DNA from: Planctomycetales bacterium
GTDB taxonomy: Bacteria; Planctomycetota; Phycisphaerae; Sedimentisphaerales; Anaerohalosphaeraceae
DNA length: 38,221 nt
Assembly (NCBI GenBank): GCA_022615575.1
Contig: JAKEGM010000063.1
Coordinates: 1-38,221 of the forward strand
Direction of reading: 5' to 3'
Each line of letters starts with the position of its first letter. Positions within the stretch are counted from its first letter, which is position 1. Position numbers and translations under genes: made by a program. This document shows positions 9,586 to 18,756 of this stretch, in pieces. The notes below the pieces were generated by a model. It was not told the DNA's origin, did no database searches, and worked only from the letters and a program-made list of their open reading frames with translations.

Positions 9586-10917
9586 ATGCCTTTTATAGCG
9601 AATACAGATGAGCAGCGTGCGGCGATGCTGGCCGAAATCGGCCTGACGACGGAGGGTTTGTTTGCGGATGTTCCGGCGGCGCTGCGGTGCGGCGGTCTGA
9701 ATCTGCCCGAAGGAATCAGCGAGCAGGAAGTCCGCGATAAACTGGCGGGTATTGCCGCCAAGAACTACACCCATCTGACCGGCTTTCTGGGCGGGGGGTT
9801 TTACGACCATTTTATCCCGTCGGCGGTTTATGCGACGCTGTCCCGCAGCGAGTTTTACACGGCCTATACGCCCTATCAGCCGGAAACGTCGCAGGGCACA
9901 TTGCAGGCGATTTATGAGTTTCAGTCGCTGATTTGCCGCCTGACCGAGATGGAGGCCTCCAATGCCTCGATGTACGACGGCGGCACGGCCCTGTACGAAG
10001 CGATAATGATGGCCCTGCGGATCACCCAGCGCAACAAGATCATCATCGACGATTCCGTCAATCCGATCTACCGCGTCATGATTCATTCCTACACGCGGAA
10101 CCTGAAGATTGACCTGACCGAGACGAACAATCATGAAGGGCTGGCTAACCGCGACGCGATATTAAAAGCGATGGATAAAAACACCGCCGCGGTGATCCTG
10201 CAGAATCCGAATTTCTTCGGCTGCATCGACGATTTTACGGATATTGCCGAAGCGGCGCACGCCAAAGGGGTGCTGCTGATTGTCTCGTGCTATCCGATTT
10301 CCCTGGGCGTTTTGAAAACGCCCGGAGCGATGGGGGCCGATATCGTTACCGGCGAAGGCCAGTCGCTGGGTTTGCCGATGTCGTTCGGCGGGCCGTATCT
10401 GGGATTCATGGCGACGCTTAAAAAACATGTGCGGAATCTGCCCGGCCGCATTGTGGGCGAAACGACCGATGCAAACGGAAAACGCGGCTTCGTGTTGACC
10501 CTGCAAACGCGGGAGCAGCATATCCGCCGCGACAAGGCCACCTCCAATATCTGCTCCAACGAGGCCCTGTGCGCGCTGGCGGCGACGGTGTATCTGACCC
10601 TGTTGGGCAAGGAAGGTCTCAAGGAAACCGCACAGCTCTGTGCCGACAAGGCCAGCTACGCCTACCAGCGGCTTACTGCGATCCCCGGCGTGACCCCGCG
10701 GTTTCGCGACAACTGGGTTTTTAACGAGATGGTGCTTGATCTGCCGTGCGATGCGGCGGATGTCGTCGGCAAGCTGATTGAAAAGGGCTTTGCTGCGGGT
10801 TTTCCGCTGAGCCGCTATTACAGGGGCATGGATAATTCGATTTTGATTGCGGTAACGGAAAAACGCACGAAGCAGCAAATCGGTATGTTAGCCGAAGAAC
10901 TGGAAGCGATTTTGTGA
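9586..10917 (+). CDS. gcvPA: Glycine dehydrogenase (decarboxylating) subunit 1
   Basis: MPFIANTDEQRAAMLAEIGL; FLGGGFYDHFIPSAV, TAYTPYQPETSQGTLQAIYEFQ; start 9586 preferred. Confidence 0.96.
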   Translation: MPFIANTDEQRAAMLAEIGLTTEGLFADVPAALRCGGLNLPEGISEQEVRDKLAGIAAKNYTHLTGFLGGGFYDHFIPSAVYATLSRSEFYTAYTPYQPETSQGTLQAIYEFQSLICRLTEMEASNASMYDGGTALYEAIMMALRITQRNKIIIDDSVNPIYRVMIHSYTRNLKIDLTETNNHEGLANRDAILKAMDKNTAAVILQNPNFFGCIDDFTDIAEAAHAKGVLLIVSCYPISLGVLKTPGAMGADIVTGEGQSLGLPMSFGGPYLGFMATLKKHVRNLPGRIVGETTDANGKRGFVLTLQTREQHIRRDKATSNICSNEALCALAATVYLTLLGKEGLKETAQLCADKASYAYQRLTAIPGVTPRFRDNWVFNEMVLDLPCDAADVVGKLIEKGFAAGFPLSRYYRGMDNSILIAVTEKRTKQQIGMLAEELEAIL

Positions 10918-10940
10918 TTGATGATTGACGAATTTTCGTA

Positions 10941-11010
10941 GCAGAGGATACAGGGTGATAAGAGAAAAATATATCTCTGGAATTTTCTGTGAACTTTGTG
11001 GCCAAAAATA
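10941..11010. repeat. Copy 1 of a ~65-70 bp imperfect hairpin element (CAGAGG...AGAGAAAAA...TCTGTGnnCTTTGTGGC(C)AAAATAA)
   Basis: Aligns by eye to 18679-18745; lies between gcvPA and gcvPB. Confidence 0.75.
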
Positions 11011-11041
11011 ATTTGTGATAATTCGTGGCTAAGGAAATAAT

Positions 11042-12490
11042 ATGAAGCTGTCGTTTGAAAAGAGTGTCAAGGGCCGGCGGGGAGTGCGGGTTGCTCAAAG
11101 CGATGTGCCGACGAGCACCCACCTGCGGAAAGAATTTTTGCGGGACAAAGATGCCCAACTGCCGGAATTGAGTGAACTGGATGTGGTGCGGCATTTTACG
11201 GAATTGTCCCGGCGGAACTTCGGCGTGGATACCAATTTCTATCCCCTCGGTTCCTGCACGATGAAATACAATCCCAAGGTCTGCGAGCGCATCGCGGCCT
11301 ATCCCGGCTTTGCTCATCTCCACCCGTTGTTGCCGCAGCTTCGCGGCGGCGGCATGCTTACGCAGGGGGCCTTGCAGGTACTCCATGATATGGACATCCT
11401 TTTGCGTGAAATCTGCGGCATGGCGGCTTTCACGATGCAGCCGATGGCCGGAGCGCACGGAGAATTGACCGGCATTATGATGATGGCTGCTTATCACCAT
11501 GACAAGGGCAATAAAAAGAGTGTTATTCTGGCCCCGGACAGCGCCCACGGAACCAACCCCGCCAGCGCTGCCATTGCGGGCTACACGGTCAAGACCGTCC
11601 CCAGTGATGCAGAGGGCGATATATCGCTCAGAGCGCTCAAAGAAATGCTCAATGATGAAGTGGCCGGCATTATGCTGACCTGCCCGAATACACTGGGCCT
11701 GTTCAATCCGCATGTGCGCGAAATCTGCGACCTCATCCACAGCGTGGATGGTCTGGCCTATTACGATGGCGCCAACCTCAACGCCATCGTCGGCAAGGTT
11801 CGACCTGGTGATTTGGGCTTCGACATCGTCCACCTCAACCTGCACAAGACCTTCGCTACGCCGCACGGCGGCGGCGGACCTGGCGCCGGCCCGGTCGGCG
11901 TTGTGAAAAAACTGGTTGATTATCTGCCTGTTTCAACCGTTGTCAAACGTGAAGACGGCACGTTTGCCCTGGACTATAACAAGCCCAAATCCATCGGCTA
12001 CATAGCCCCGTTCTACGGCAACTTCGGCATCATTCTGCGGGCGTATGTTTATATCCTCATGGCAGGCAGAGAGGGTCTGGAACGTGTGGCCGAAAATGCC
12101 GTTCTCAATGCCAATTACATCAAGGAAAAGCTCAAACCCTGGTACGATATTGAGCACGGTCAATTATGCAAGCATGAGTGTGTATTCAGCGCAACCCGGC
12201 AGGCCAAAAACGGCGTTCACGCCCTCGACATTGCCAAGGGATTGATCGATGCGGGCTATCATCCGCCCACCATGTATTTTCCGCTGATCGTCAAGGAAGC
12301 CCTGATGATTGAGCCGACCGAGTGCGAGAGCAAGGAAACGCTGGACGCCTTTATTGCAGCGATGATTGCGATAGCTGAGAAGGCCAGGACAAATCCCGAA
12401 GAACTCAAGGCCGCCCCCAAGACAACGCCGATTGGCCGGTTAGACGAAACCAAGGCCGCCCGCGAGATGAATATCGCCAAGCTGTCTTAA
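11042..12490 (+). CDS. gcvPB: Glycine dehydrogenase (decarboxylating) subunit 2
   Basis: FYPLGSCTMKYNPK, HGTNPASAA, DYNKPKSIGYIAPFYGNFG, HLNLHKTFATPHGGGGPGAGPVGV PLP-Lys motif. Confidence 0.97.
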   Translation: MKLSFEKSVKGRRGVRVAQSDVPTSTHLRKEFLRDKDAQLPELSELDVVRHFTELSRRNFGVDTNFYPLGSCTMKYNPKVCERIAAYPGFAHLHPLLPQLRGGGMLTQGALQVLHDMDILLREICGMAAFTMQPMAGAHGELTGIMMMAAYHHDKGNKKSVILAPDSAHGTNPASAAIAGYTVKTVPSDAEGDISLRALKEMLNDEVAGIMLTCPNTLGLFNPHVREICDLIHSVDGLAYYDGANLNAIVGKVRPGDLGFDIVHLNLHKTFATPHGGGGPGAGPVGVVKKLVDYLPVSTVVKREDGTFALDYNKPKSIGYIAPFYGNFGIILRAYVYILMAGREGLERVAENAVLNANYIKEKLKPWYDIEHGQLCKHECVFSATRQAKNGVHALDIAKGLIDAGYHPPTMYFPLIVKEALMIEPTECESKETLDAFIAAMIAIAEKARTNPEELKAAPKTTPIGRLDETKAAREMNIAKLS

Positions 12491-12589
12491 GGCGTTTTCG
12501 TGTTCGGCGATGCGGGGGATTTTGAGGTCGGGCAGGACGGCCGGTTTGTTGACCCCGGAAGTAATTAAAACATAAGGATAAATTCGGTT

Positions 12590-13060
12590 GTGAGCAAAAA
12601 AACGTCAGGTAAACGTCCGACCGGGAAAAAAACGGCCGCAGTAACCCATCCGTGCAAAAAATGTACAGGCCGGTGCTGCCGTTATTTTGCCCTCCCGATT
12701 GACACCCCCCAGGAGTGGGACGATTTTGACGATATTCGCTGGTATCTGTCGCACGAGGATGTAACGGTGTTTGTGGAAAAAGGCGATTGGTATCTGAATG
12801 TCAAAAATACCTGCCGGTACCTTTGCCCAAAAGATTTTCGCTGCCGAAATTACGAGCTTCGGCCGCATATCTGCCGCAAATACAATACCGGAACCTGTGA
12901 TCTGATGGGTGATGAATATGACCACGAGATGCACTTTCTCGATGATCGGCAGATGGAGGAATATATGCGGATTAAGTTCGGTCCTCGGGTTTTTGAAAAA
13001 CTGGAGCCGAAGAAGAGAAAGAAATCAAAAACCAAAAAAATTCTTCAAAAACGCTCATGA
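12590..13060 (+). CDS. YkgJ-type cysteine-cluster protein (putative metal-chelating domain)
   Basis: CKKCTGRCCRYFALPID...CRYLCPKDFRCRNYELRPHICRKY Cys pattern; GTG start; 4-nt overlap with hisS. Confidence 0.78.
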   Translation: MSKKTSGKRPTGKKTAAVTHPCKKCTGRCCRYFALPIDTPQEWDDFDDIRWYLSHEDVTVFVEKGDWYLNVKNTCRYLCPKDFRCRNYELRPHICRKYNTGTCDLMGDEYDHEMHFLDDRQMEEYMRIKFGPRVFEKLEPKKRKKSKTKKILQKRS

Positions 13061-14340
13061 AAATACAATCGGTTAAAGGTACGCGGGATTTTTATCCGCC
13101 GCAGATGGCGGTTCGCAATTTCATTATCGACGGCTGGAAAGCGGCCTCCAAACGTTGCGGCTTTGTCGAGTATGACGGGCCGATTTTTGAATACCTCCAG
13201 ATGTACCAAATCAAAAGCGGCCAGGAGATCGTTGAGCAGTTGTTCAATTTCCAAGATCGCGGCGGTCGGCTTCTGGCCATTCGTCCCGAGATTACGCCCA
13301 CGCTGGCCCGCATGGTCAACCAGCAGATCAATACACTGCCCCGGCCGGTCAAATGGTTCTCAGTACCCCGGCTGTGCCGCGCCGAACGCCCGCAAAAGGG
13401 ACGCTTGCGCGAGTTTTTCCAGTGGAATATCGACATCATCGGCGCCGACGATGTACTGGCCGATGCGGAAATAGTGTATTGCTCGCTGGATTATCTGCGG
13501 TCGGCGGGACTGACCGAAAAAGATGTGGTCGCCAGGATTTCCAGCCGCCGGCTGCTGGCGGCGCTGCTGAAAAATATCGGCATCGCCGAGGACCGGCTCG
13601 ACGTGCTTTATCCGATTCTGGACAAAAAATCCAAAGTTCCCGCCGAAGCGTTTGAAGAGATGCTCCAAAAGGAGGTTTCCTCGGGGCAGATCATTCGGAC
13701 GATTCAGCAATTGATGGAGGTGCATTTGGTCGATGCCATTCCTTCCATCGTGAACTTGAATAACGAGGCCCAGGCCGCACTGGATGAAGTGGCGAGGGTG
13801 TTTGCGTACCTTGACAGGATGGGAGTCCGGGACTTTTGCCGGTTCGATATGGGGATTGTGCGGGGATTGGCGTATTACACGGGGATGGTCTTTGAGATTC
13901 ATGAGGTGGCCGGCGAACTTCGCGCAATCTGCGGCGGCGGACGGTACGACAACCTCTTGAGCGATTTCGGCGGCCCGAAAATTACCGCTACCGGCATGGG
14001 CATGGGCGATTGCGTGCTGGAGATACTGCTGCGTCAAAAGGGGTTGCTGAAAGACGATACGCTGGATGTGCAGACGCTGGACTACTTTGTGGTCTGTGCC
14101 GATGCGGAATTATTTGATAAAGCCGTGTCGGTTGCCGCAGTACTTCGGCGAAAAGGGTTTTCGTGCGATTTCAGCTATAAACCTGTTGCGCTGGGCAAAC
14201 AGCTCAAGCAGGCCGATGCCCTCAAGGCCGCTCAATGCGTTATTGTCGGTCAGGAATTGAAAGAGTCCAATCAGCTTGTGATTAAGGACATGAAATCCGG
14301 CGAGCAGAAATTGGTAAATGCGGATGCGTTTTTAACGTAA
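13057..14340 (+). CDS. hisS: Histidine--tRNA ligase
   Basis: VKGTRDFYPPQM; RPEITPTLARMV; GLAYYTGMVFEIH; CGGGRYDNLL. Confidence 0.96.
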   Translation: MKIQSVKGTRDFYPPQMAVRNFIIDGWKAASKRCGFVEYDGPIFEYLQMYQIKSGQEIVEQLFNFQDRGGRLLAIRPEITPTLARMVNQQINTLPRPVKWFSVPRLCRAERPQKGRLREFFQWNIDIIGADDVLADAEIVYCSLDYLRSAGLTEKDVVARISSRRLLAALLKNIGIAEDRLDVLYPILDKKSKVPAEAFEEMLQKEVSSGQIIRTIQQLMEVHLVDAIPSIVNLNNEAQAALDEVARVFAYLDRMGVRDFCRFDMGIVRGLAYYTGMVFEIHEVAGELRAICGGGRYDNLLSDFGGPKITATGMGMGDCVLEILLRQKGLLKDDTLDVQTLDYFVVCADAELFDKAVSVAAVLRRKGFSCDFSYKPVALGKQLKQADALKAAQCVIVGQELKESNQLVIKDMKSGEQKLVNADAFLT

Positions 14341-14341
14341 C

Positions 14342-14364
14342 GCCGGCTTCCGGCCGGTTTTTTT
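14342..14364 (+). terminator. Rho-independent terminator after hisS
   Basis: CCGGC-TTCCG-GCCGG stem immediately followed by TTTTTTT. Confidence 0.75.
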
Positions 14365-14373
14365 CATATTGTT

Positions 14374-14390
14374 GCCGGCAGGATGCCGGC
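14374..14390. repeat. Short perfect palindrome GCCGGCA-GGA-TGCCGGC
   Basis: 7-bp perfect stem with 3-nt loop, directly after the hisS terminator, no T tail. Confidence 0.6.
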
Positions 14391-14408
14391 GATGTTTTTG
14401 AGGGGCTT

Positions 14409-14948
14409 ATGCAATCCGAACAGCCCAATCTGTACGAGCAGGTCTTTGAATACTGGCTTAAGGAAAACCATGTCCCCTTTGTCTTTATTGACCAGGCCAA
14501 ACGCATTCCGCAGGAGCAGGGCGACATCAAGAATTTTGATTTTTTGCTCTGGCCGGACTCCCCCCGTCCTTTGCTGACGGAGGTCAAGGGCCGCACGTTT
14601 CACGGGACTTCTTTGGCGGGCTTAAAAGGTCTTGACGGCTGGGTGACATTCGAGGATGTCCAGGCCTTATCATGCTGGCTGGGGGTTTTTCAGAAGGAAA
14701 AACTCGATGCAAATGCGGTTTTTGTGTTTGTTTTTCGTCTGGAGCAGATTGACGTTGAAACCGACGGCTGGCCGGTTTATGATTGCAGCGGCCAAAGATT
14801 TCTCCTGCTGGCGGTGCCGCTGGAACGCTACCGCGACCGGATGAAGCTCCGCAGTCCGAGATGGCGAACTGTTTGCCTGGCACCAGGTGACTTCAGGGCG
14901 GTGGCTGTGCCGGTCAGCACAATGCTCCGTTGTGATAAGGTGATATAA
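14409..14948 (+). CDS. HYExAFE-type protein, possible PD-(D/E)XK nuclease-like fold
   Basis: N-terminal LYEQVFEYWL resembles the HYExAFE signature; DFLLWPDSPRPLLTEVKGRTF fits D...ExK; GAGGGG upstream of ATG. Confidence 0.65.
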   Translation: MQSEQPNLYEQVFEYWLKENHVPFVFIDQAKRIPQEQGDIKNFDFLLWPDSPRPLLTEVKGRTFHGTSLAGLKGLDGWVTFEDVQALSCWLGVFQKEKLDANAVFVFVFRLEQIDVETDGWPVYDCSGQRFLLLAVPLERYRDRMKLRSPRWRTVCLAPGDFRAVAVPVSTMLRCDKVI

Positions 14949-14970
14949 ATTTTAAAAAGAATTACCGCTT

Positions 14971-17118
14971 ATGAGTATAATATCAGACAAGGGAAACTCA
15001 AAATCATCGGAACAACCCCGGTCGGTTGTGGACTTATTTGAGTATGCTGGCCGCCTGAAGGCATCAAGCGTCATTGTTGCCGGGGGGGAGCGGATTGAGG
15101 ACCTTCGGCTTGTGGAGTCCGCACGAGACCACGGGATTATCAAACGGATCGTGCTGGTTGGCAAAGAAAAGCTGATCCGCGAATCGACCGAAAAAGTGGG
15201 CTTTGAAATCCCGTCTGAGGATATCGTCTCGGCGGCCACGCCCGAGGAAGCTGCCGCAAAAACGGTTGAAATCACTAAACGCGACAGCATCGATATCGTA
15301 CTCAAGGGCAGTATCTCTTCAAATATCATCAATCGGGCCATGCTGGCATTTGCCGTTCGTCCGACGGTCAGTTTGGTAACGGCTTTCGATGCGATTTCAA
15401 TCAACAAAGGCAAGCTGATGCTGTTCAGCGATGCCGGAATGACGACCGTATGCAATTTCGGACGCATGGTGGGGATTATTAACAATTGTATTGATGCCGC
15501 TCAGACGATCCTGGGTCTCCAAAAACCGCGTATCGCCATCTTGTCCGCCAATGAAAAACAGGTTCCCTCGCTTCCTTCAACGCGGATTGGGTTGCAGCTG
15601 GCTGAGCGAAACTGGCCGGATGCGATTGTTGCCGGCCCTGTTTCGTTCGACCTGGCGACGGATATGGAATCCGTAAAGATCAAAGGCATCCCGGATATTC
15701 CCAATGCCGAAGCGGTGGCTGGGCAGGCGGACATTCTGATCTGCCCGGGAATTGATGCGGGCAATATTCTCTATAAAACGCTCCTGTCCATGTGCCGATA
15801 TGGGCAGGCCTCTTTGGCGGATATTACAATGGGATTTGAAGTTCCGTTTGGCCTGTTATCCCGATCGGATACGCTTGAAACACGGATTCTCTCAATTGCG
15901 ATGTGCGGCATTTATGCCCAGCAGAAACAAAAAAAACAACGCGCGCCTCATGTGCTCGTTGAAAAGACGCCCATCGGTTCCAGACGTGTTTTGGTCATCA
16001 ATCCCGGCTCAACCTCGCTAAAATTGGCCGCCTATGAGAATGAAACCGTCTTGTATTCCGCCGAACGGTCTTTCGACGTGTCAGCCCTTTCCGCCCGCAC
16101 CCGGGACGAACAGATCGAATACCTCGAATCGCTTGTCCGGGAGGAAATGTCGTCGCATCCGGAGGTCGCCTTTGATGCCGTGGCGGGCCGCGGCGGATTT
16201 CTGTCGAGCGGGGAAGAGAAAATCAGCAGCGGAACCTATGCGGTTGCGATTCGCGGCGGCGATGGGCAAATCCGGATCGAGCAGGACATCGTCCGCTCCC
16301 TCCAGTTTGCTCAACTGGAACACGCCAGCAATCTGGGGATTCCGGTTGCGGCAAAACTGGCCCAAACCTATCAGATACCGGCCTTTACCGTGGACCCTGT
16401 AATCGTTGATGAGTTTGATGAACGAGCTGAAATTAGCGGATACAGCCGCATTATTCGGCGTAACGTTTCACATGCCTTAAGTGTCAAAGCCGCCGCGGCC
16501 AAAGCCGCCCTCGCTGTCGGAAGGCCCTTCGAGGATACCAATCAGGTTGTCGCGCACTTGGGAGGCGGCATCACTATCGCAGCCATTCGAAAGGGACGGA
16601 TTGTTGACACCAATATTGCTTTGCTGGGGGGCGGCCCGTTTACGCCCCGGCGGGCAGGTACGCTGCCGTTAAAAGAGGTCATCGACCTCTGTTACAGCGG
16701 GGAATTTACCAAAGAGCAGTTAATCCGCGAACTCACCTCCTGCGGCGGGCTGGTTTCGTATCTGGGGGAGCATCGCATGACGGTCATCGAAGAACGCATT
16801 GGCCGGGGAGATGAAAAGGCCAAGCGGATCGTCGAGGCCATGATTTACCAAATTTCACGTGAAATCGGTGCGGCGGCCGTTGCCGCCGGACTTGATCTGG
16901 AGGCCATCGTGCTGACTGGCGGGTTGGCACACAGCGCCCGTATTGTTTCCGGAATCAAGCAGGCCGTGGGGCTATTGGCGCCGGTGATGGTGTTCGAAGG
17001 TTCACTGGAAATGGAGGCGCTGGCGAAGGGGGCGCTGGATGTATTGTCCGGCCGAAGCCAGCCCAAACATTATAAACTTCCCATCGCAGTCAGGACCTTG
17101 CAGGGAGAGAGCAAATAA
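14971..17118 (+). CDS. Fused phosphate butyryltransferase (N-terminal) - butyrate kinase (C-terminal)
   Basis: aa ~1-320 Ptb-like (LFSDAGMTTVCNFGRMVGIINNCIDAA, ADILICPGIDAGNILYKTL, ADITMGFEVPFGLLSRSD); aa ~338-715 Buk-like (VLVINPGSTSLKLAAYE, AHLGGGITIAAIRKGRIVDTNIALLGGGPFTPRRAGTLP). One uninterrupted 715-aa frame. Confidence 0.9.
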   Translation: MSIISDKGNSKSSEQPRSVVDLFEYAGRLKASSVIVAGGERIEDLRLVESARDHGIIKRIVLVGKEKLIRESTEKVGFEIPSEDIVSAATPEEAAAKTVEITKRDSIDIVLKGSISSNIINRAMLAFAVRPTVSLVTAFDAISINKGKLMLFSDAGMTTVCNFGRMVGIINNCIDAAQTILGLQKPRIAILSANEKQVPSLPSTRIGLQLAERNWPDAIVAGPVSFDLATDMESVKIKGIPDIPNAEAVAGQADILICPGIDAGNILYKTLLSMCRYGQASLADITMGFEVPFGLLSRSDTLETRILSIAMCGIYAQQKQKKQRAPHVLVEKTPIGSRRVLVINPGSTSLKLAAYENETVLYSAERSFDVSALSARTRDEQIEYLESLVREEMSSHPEVAFDAVAGRGGFLSSGEEKISSGTYAVAIRGGDGQIRIEQDIVRSLQFAQLEHASNLGIPVAAKLAQTYQIPAFTVDPVIVDEFDERAEISGYSRIIRRNVSHALSVKAAAAKAALAVGRPFEDTNQVVAHLGGGITIAAIRKGRIVDTNIALLGGGPFTPRRAGTLPLKEVIDLCYSGEFTKEQLIRELTSCGGLVSYLGEHRMTVIEERIGRGDEKAKRIVEAMIYQISREIGAAAVAAGLDLEAIVLTGGLAHSARIVSGIKQAVGLLAPVMVFEGSLEMEALAKGALDVLSGRSQPKHYKLPIAVRTLQGESK

Positions 17119-17167
17119 CAAAATTAAAGCCGATTTCCGTTGGCGGCAGAATCAGGAGATAATCAGC

Positions 17168-17653
17168 ATGAGTGAACAGAAAAAACACCATTGGGCGTTC
17201 AGGACACATCTGGTGGACCGTGCCGGAGCGGTAACAAGCATCGCCTCGGCCTTCAGCAATGAGGACATCAGCATCGACACCCTTGTGGCCTGCAAATCCG
17301 AGAAACAGATGCAAACGGATGGCGGGGCCATTATTACCTTTTATTGCACCGAAGAAGAAAAAGATATGATGGTTCGAAAAATCCGGCGCCTCAGCAAGGT
17401 TAAGGAGCTTTACGAACACCCCTATGAGTCCCATAGCCTTAGAAAATCCGCAACCATTAAAGTTACTCGCAGATTGTTTCCTTGTGATGTTGCCGGCGAA
17501 AAAACATTTCTGACCTGCGAATTGGTTAAGGAAGACAAGGGGGTGTTTGTTTATTTCCTGGCCGGATCCCCCTATGAACTGGACCAAATCCTTAAAAAAC
17601 TCGGCAATGCCGGTCTTATCAAGGATATGGTGTACTCGGTCATTGGCCTGTAA
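17168..17653 (+). CDS. ACT-domain protein resembling the acetolactate synthase small subunit (IlvH/IlvN-like)
   Basis: HWAFRTHLVDRAGAVTSIASAFSNEDISIDTLVACKSE ACT-like N-terminus; ~161 aa; 49 nt after ptb-buk; start 17168 rather than the track start 17039. Confidence 0.7.
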   Translation: MSEQKKHHWAFRTHLVDRAGAVTSIASAFSNEDISIDTLVACKSEKQMQTDGGAIITFYCTEEEKDMMVRKIRRLSKVKELYEHPYESHSLRKSATIKVTRRLFPCDVAGEKTFLTCELVKEDKGVFVYFLAGSPYELDQILKKLGNAGLIKDMVYSVIGL

Positions 17654-17694
17654 CCGTAGGCCGTCACTGACGGCCGATAAAGAACGAAAACCGT

Positions 17695-18672
17695 ATGAAC
17701 GCAACGATTGAACACCATGCAAAACAGATATTAAACGGCGCTCTCCTTAAGCATGCCGAGATTAGAGAACTGTCGATACTTTCCGCTGCGTATCTGGATG
17801 ACTTGCTCTACTGGGCCAACCAAATACGCAAAGCCAGCTTTGGCAGTAAGGTCAGGATATGTTCCATTGTGCCGGGCCGATTGGGCGGGTGCAGTCAGGA
17901 TTGCGCATTCTGTGCCCAGTCGCTGCATTACGATACGGCCGTTGACAAAACCCCAAAAACCCTGAGCGATGAAGACATCATAGCCGCGGCAAGAGAGGCA
18001 AAACAGAAGGGCGTGCCCAATTTCGGCATTGTCTATAGCGGCAAGAAGGTTAGCGAGGCCGAGCTGTACCGGCTGATTGAACTGACCAAACGCATCAAAA
18101 AAGAGTTAGGACTGGGCATCTGCATGGGACTGGGCATTCTCAGTGATGAAAATATGCAGCGGTTGGCCGATGCGGGCGTGGTGCGGTTTAATCACAATCT
18201 GGAGACATCCGAGCGGCATTTTAAGAATATTGTGACAACCCACACCTACGAGGACCGCGTTAAAACCATTCAGGCCGCCTTAAAGGCCGGTCTGGGCGTC
18301 TGTGCCGGCGGCATTTTCGGTATTGGCGAGACCGAGGACGACCGGATAGATATGGCCTTGGAGCTTCGCAATCTGGGTGTGGACATGGTGCCGATGAACT
18401 TCCTGCACCCAATAGCCGGGACGCCCCTGGGCAATACCGAAACGCTCAAACCGCGCGAAATACTGCGAATTATTGCCCTGTATCGGTTTATCCTGCCCAA
18501 AACGCACTTAAAGGTCGCCGGTGGCCGCGTCCTGAACCTGCGCGATGTGCAAAGCTGGATATTCTATGCCGGGTGCACCAGCATCCTCTCCGGCAACTAC
18601 CTCACCACCGCCGGCCGTGCCGTCGAAGACGACCTCCAAATGCTCAAAGATTTAGGACTGGAACCAGTTTAA
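17695..18672 (+). CDS. bioB: Biotin synthase (radical SAM)
   Basis: RICSIVPGRLGGCSQDCAFCAQS (CxxxCxxC), RFNHNLETS, PMNFLHPIAGTPLG. Confidence 0.95.
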   Translation: MNATIEHHAKQILNGALLKHAEIRELSILSAAYLDDLLYWANQIRKASFGSKVRICSIVPGRLGGCSQDCAFCAQSLHYDTAVDKTPKTLSDEDIIAAAREAKQKGVPNFGIVYSGKKVSEAELYRLIELTKRIKKELGLGICMGLGILSDENMQRLADAGVVRFNHNLETSERHFKNIVTTHTYEDRVKTIQAALKAGLGVCAGGIFGIGETEDDRIDMALELRNLGVDMVPMNFLHPIAGTPLGNTETLKPREILRIIALYRFILPKTHLKVAGGRVLNLRDVQSWIFYAGCTSILSGNYLTTAGRAVEDDLQMLKDLGLEPV

Positions 18673-18678
18673 TTTTTT

Positions 18679-18745
18679 AGCCGCAGAGGCCACGGAGGTT
18701 TAAGAGAAAAAATAAAAAACTCTGTGCCCTTTGTGGCAAAATAAA
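18679..18745. repeat. Copy 2 of the ~65-70 bp imperfect hairpin element
   Basis: AGCCGCAGAGGCCACGGAG...CTCTGTGCCCTTTGTGGC arms form an imperfect inverted repeat (14/18 by eye); matches 10941-11010. Confidence 0.75.
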
Positions 18746-18756
18746 AAAAAGGGAAA

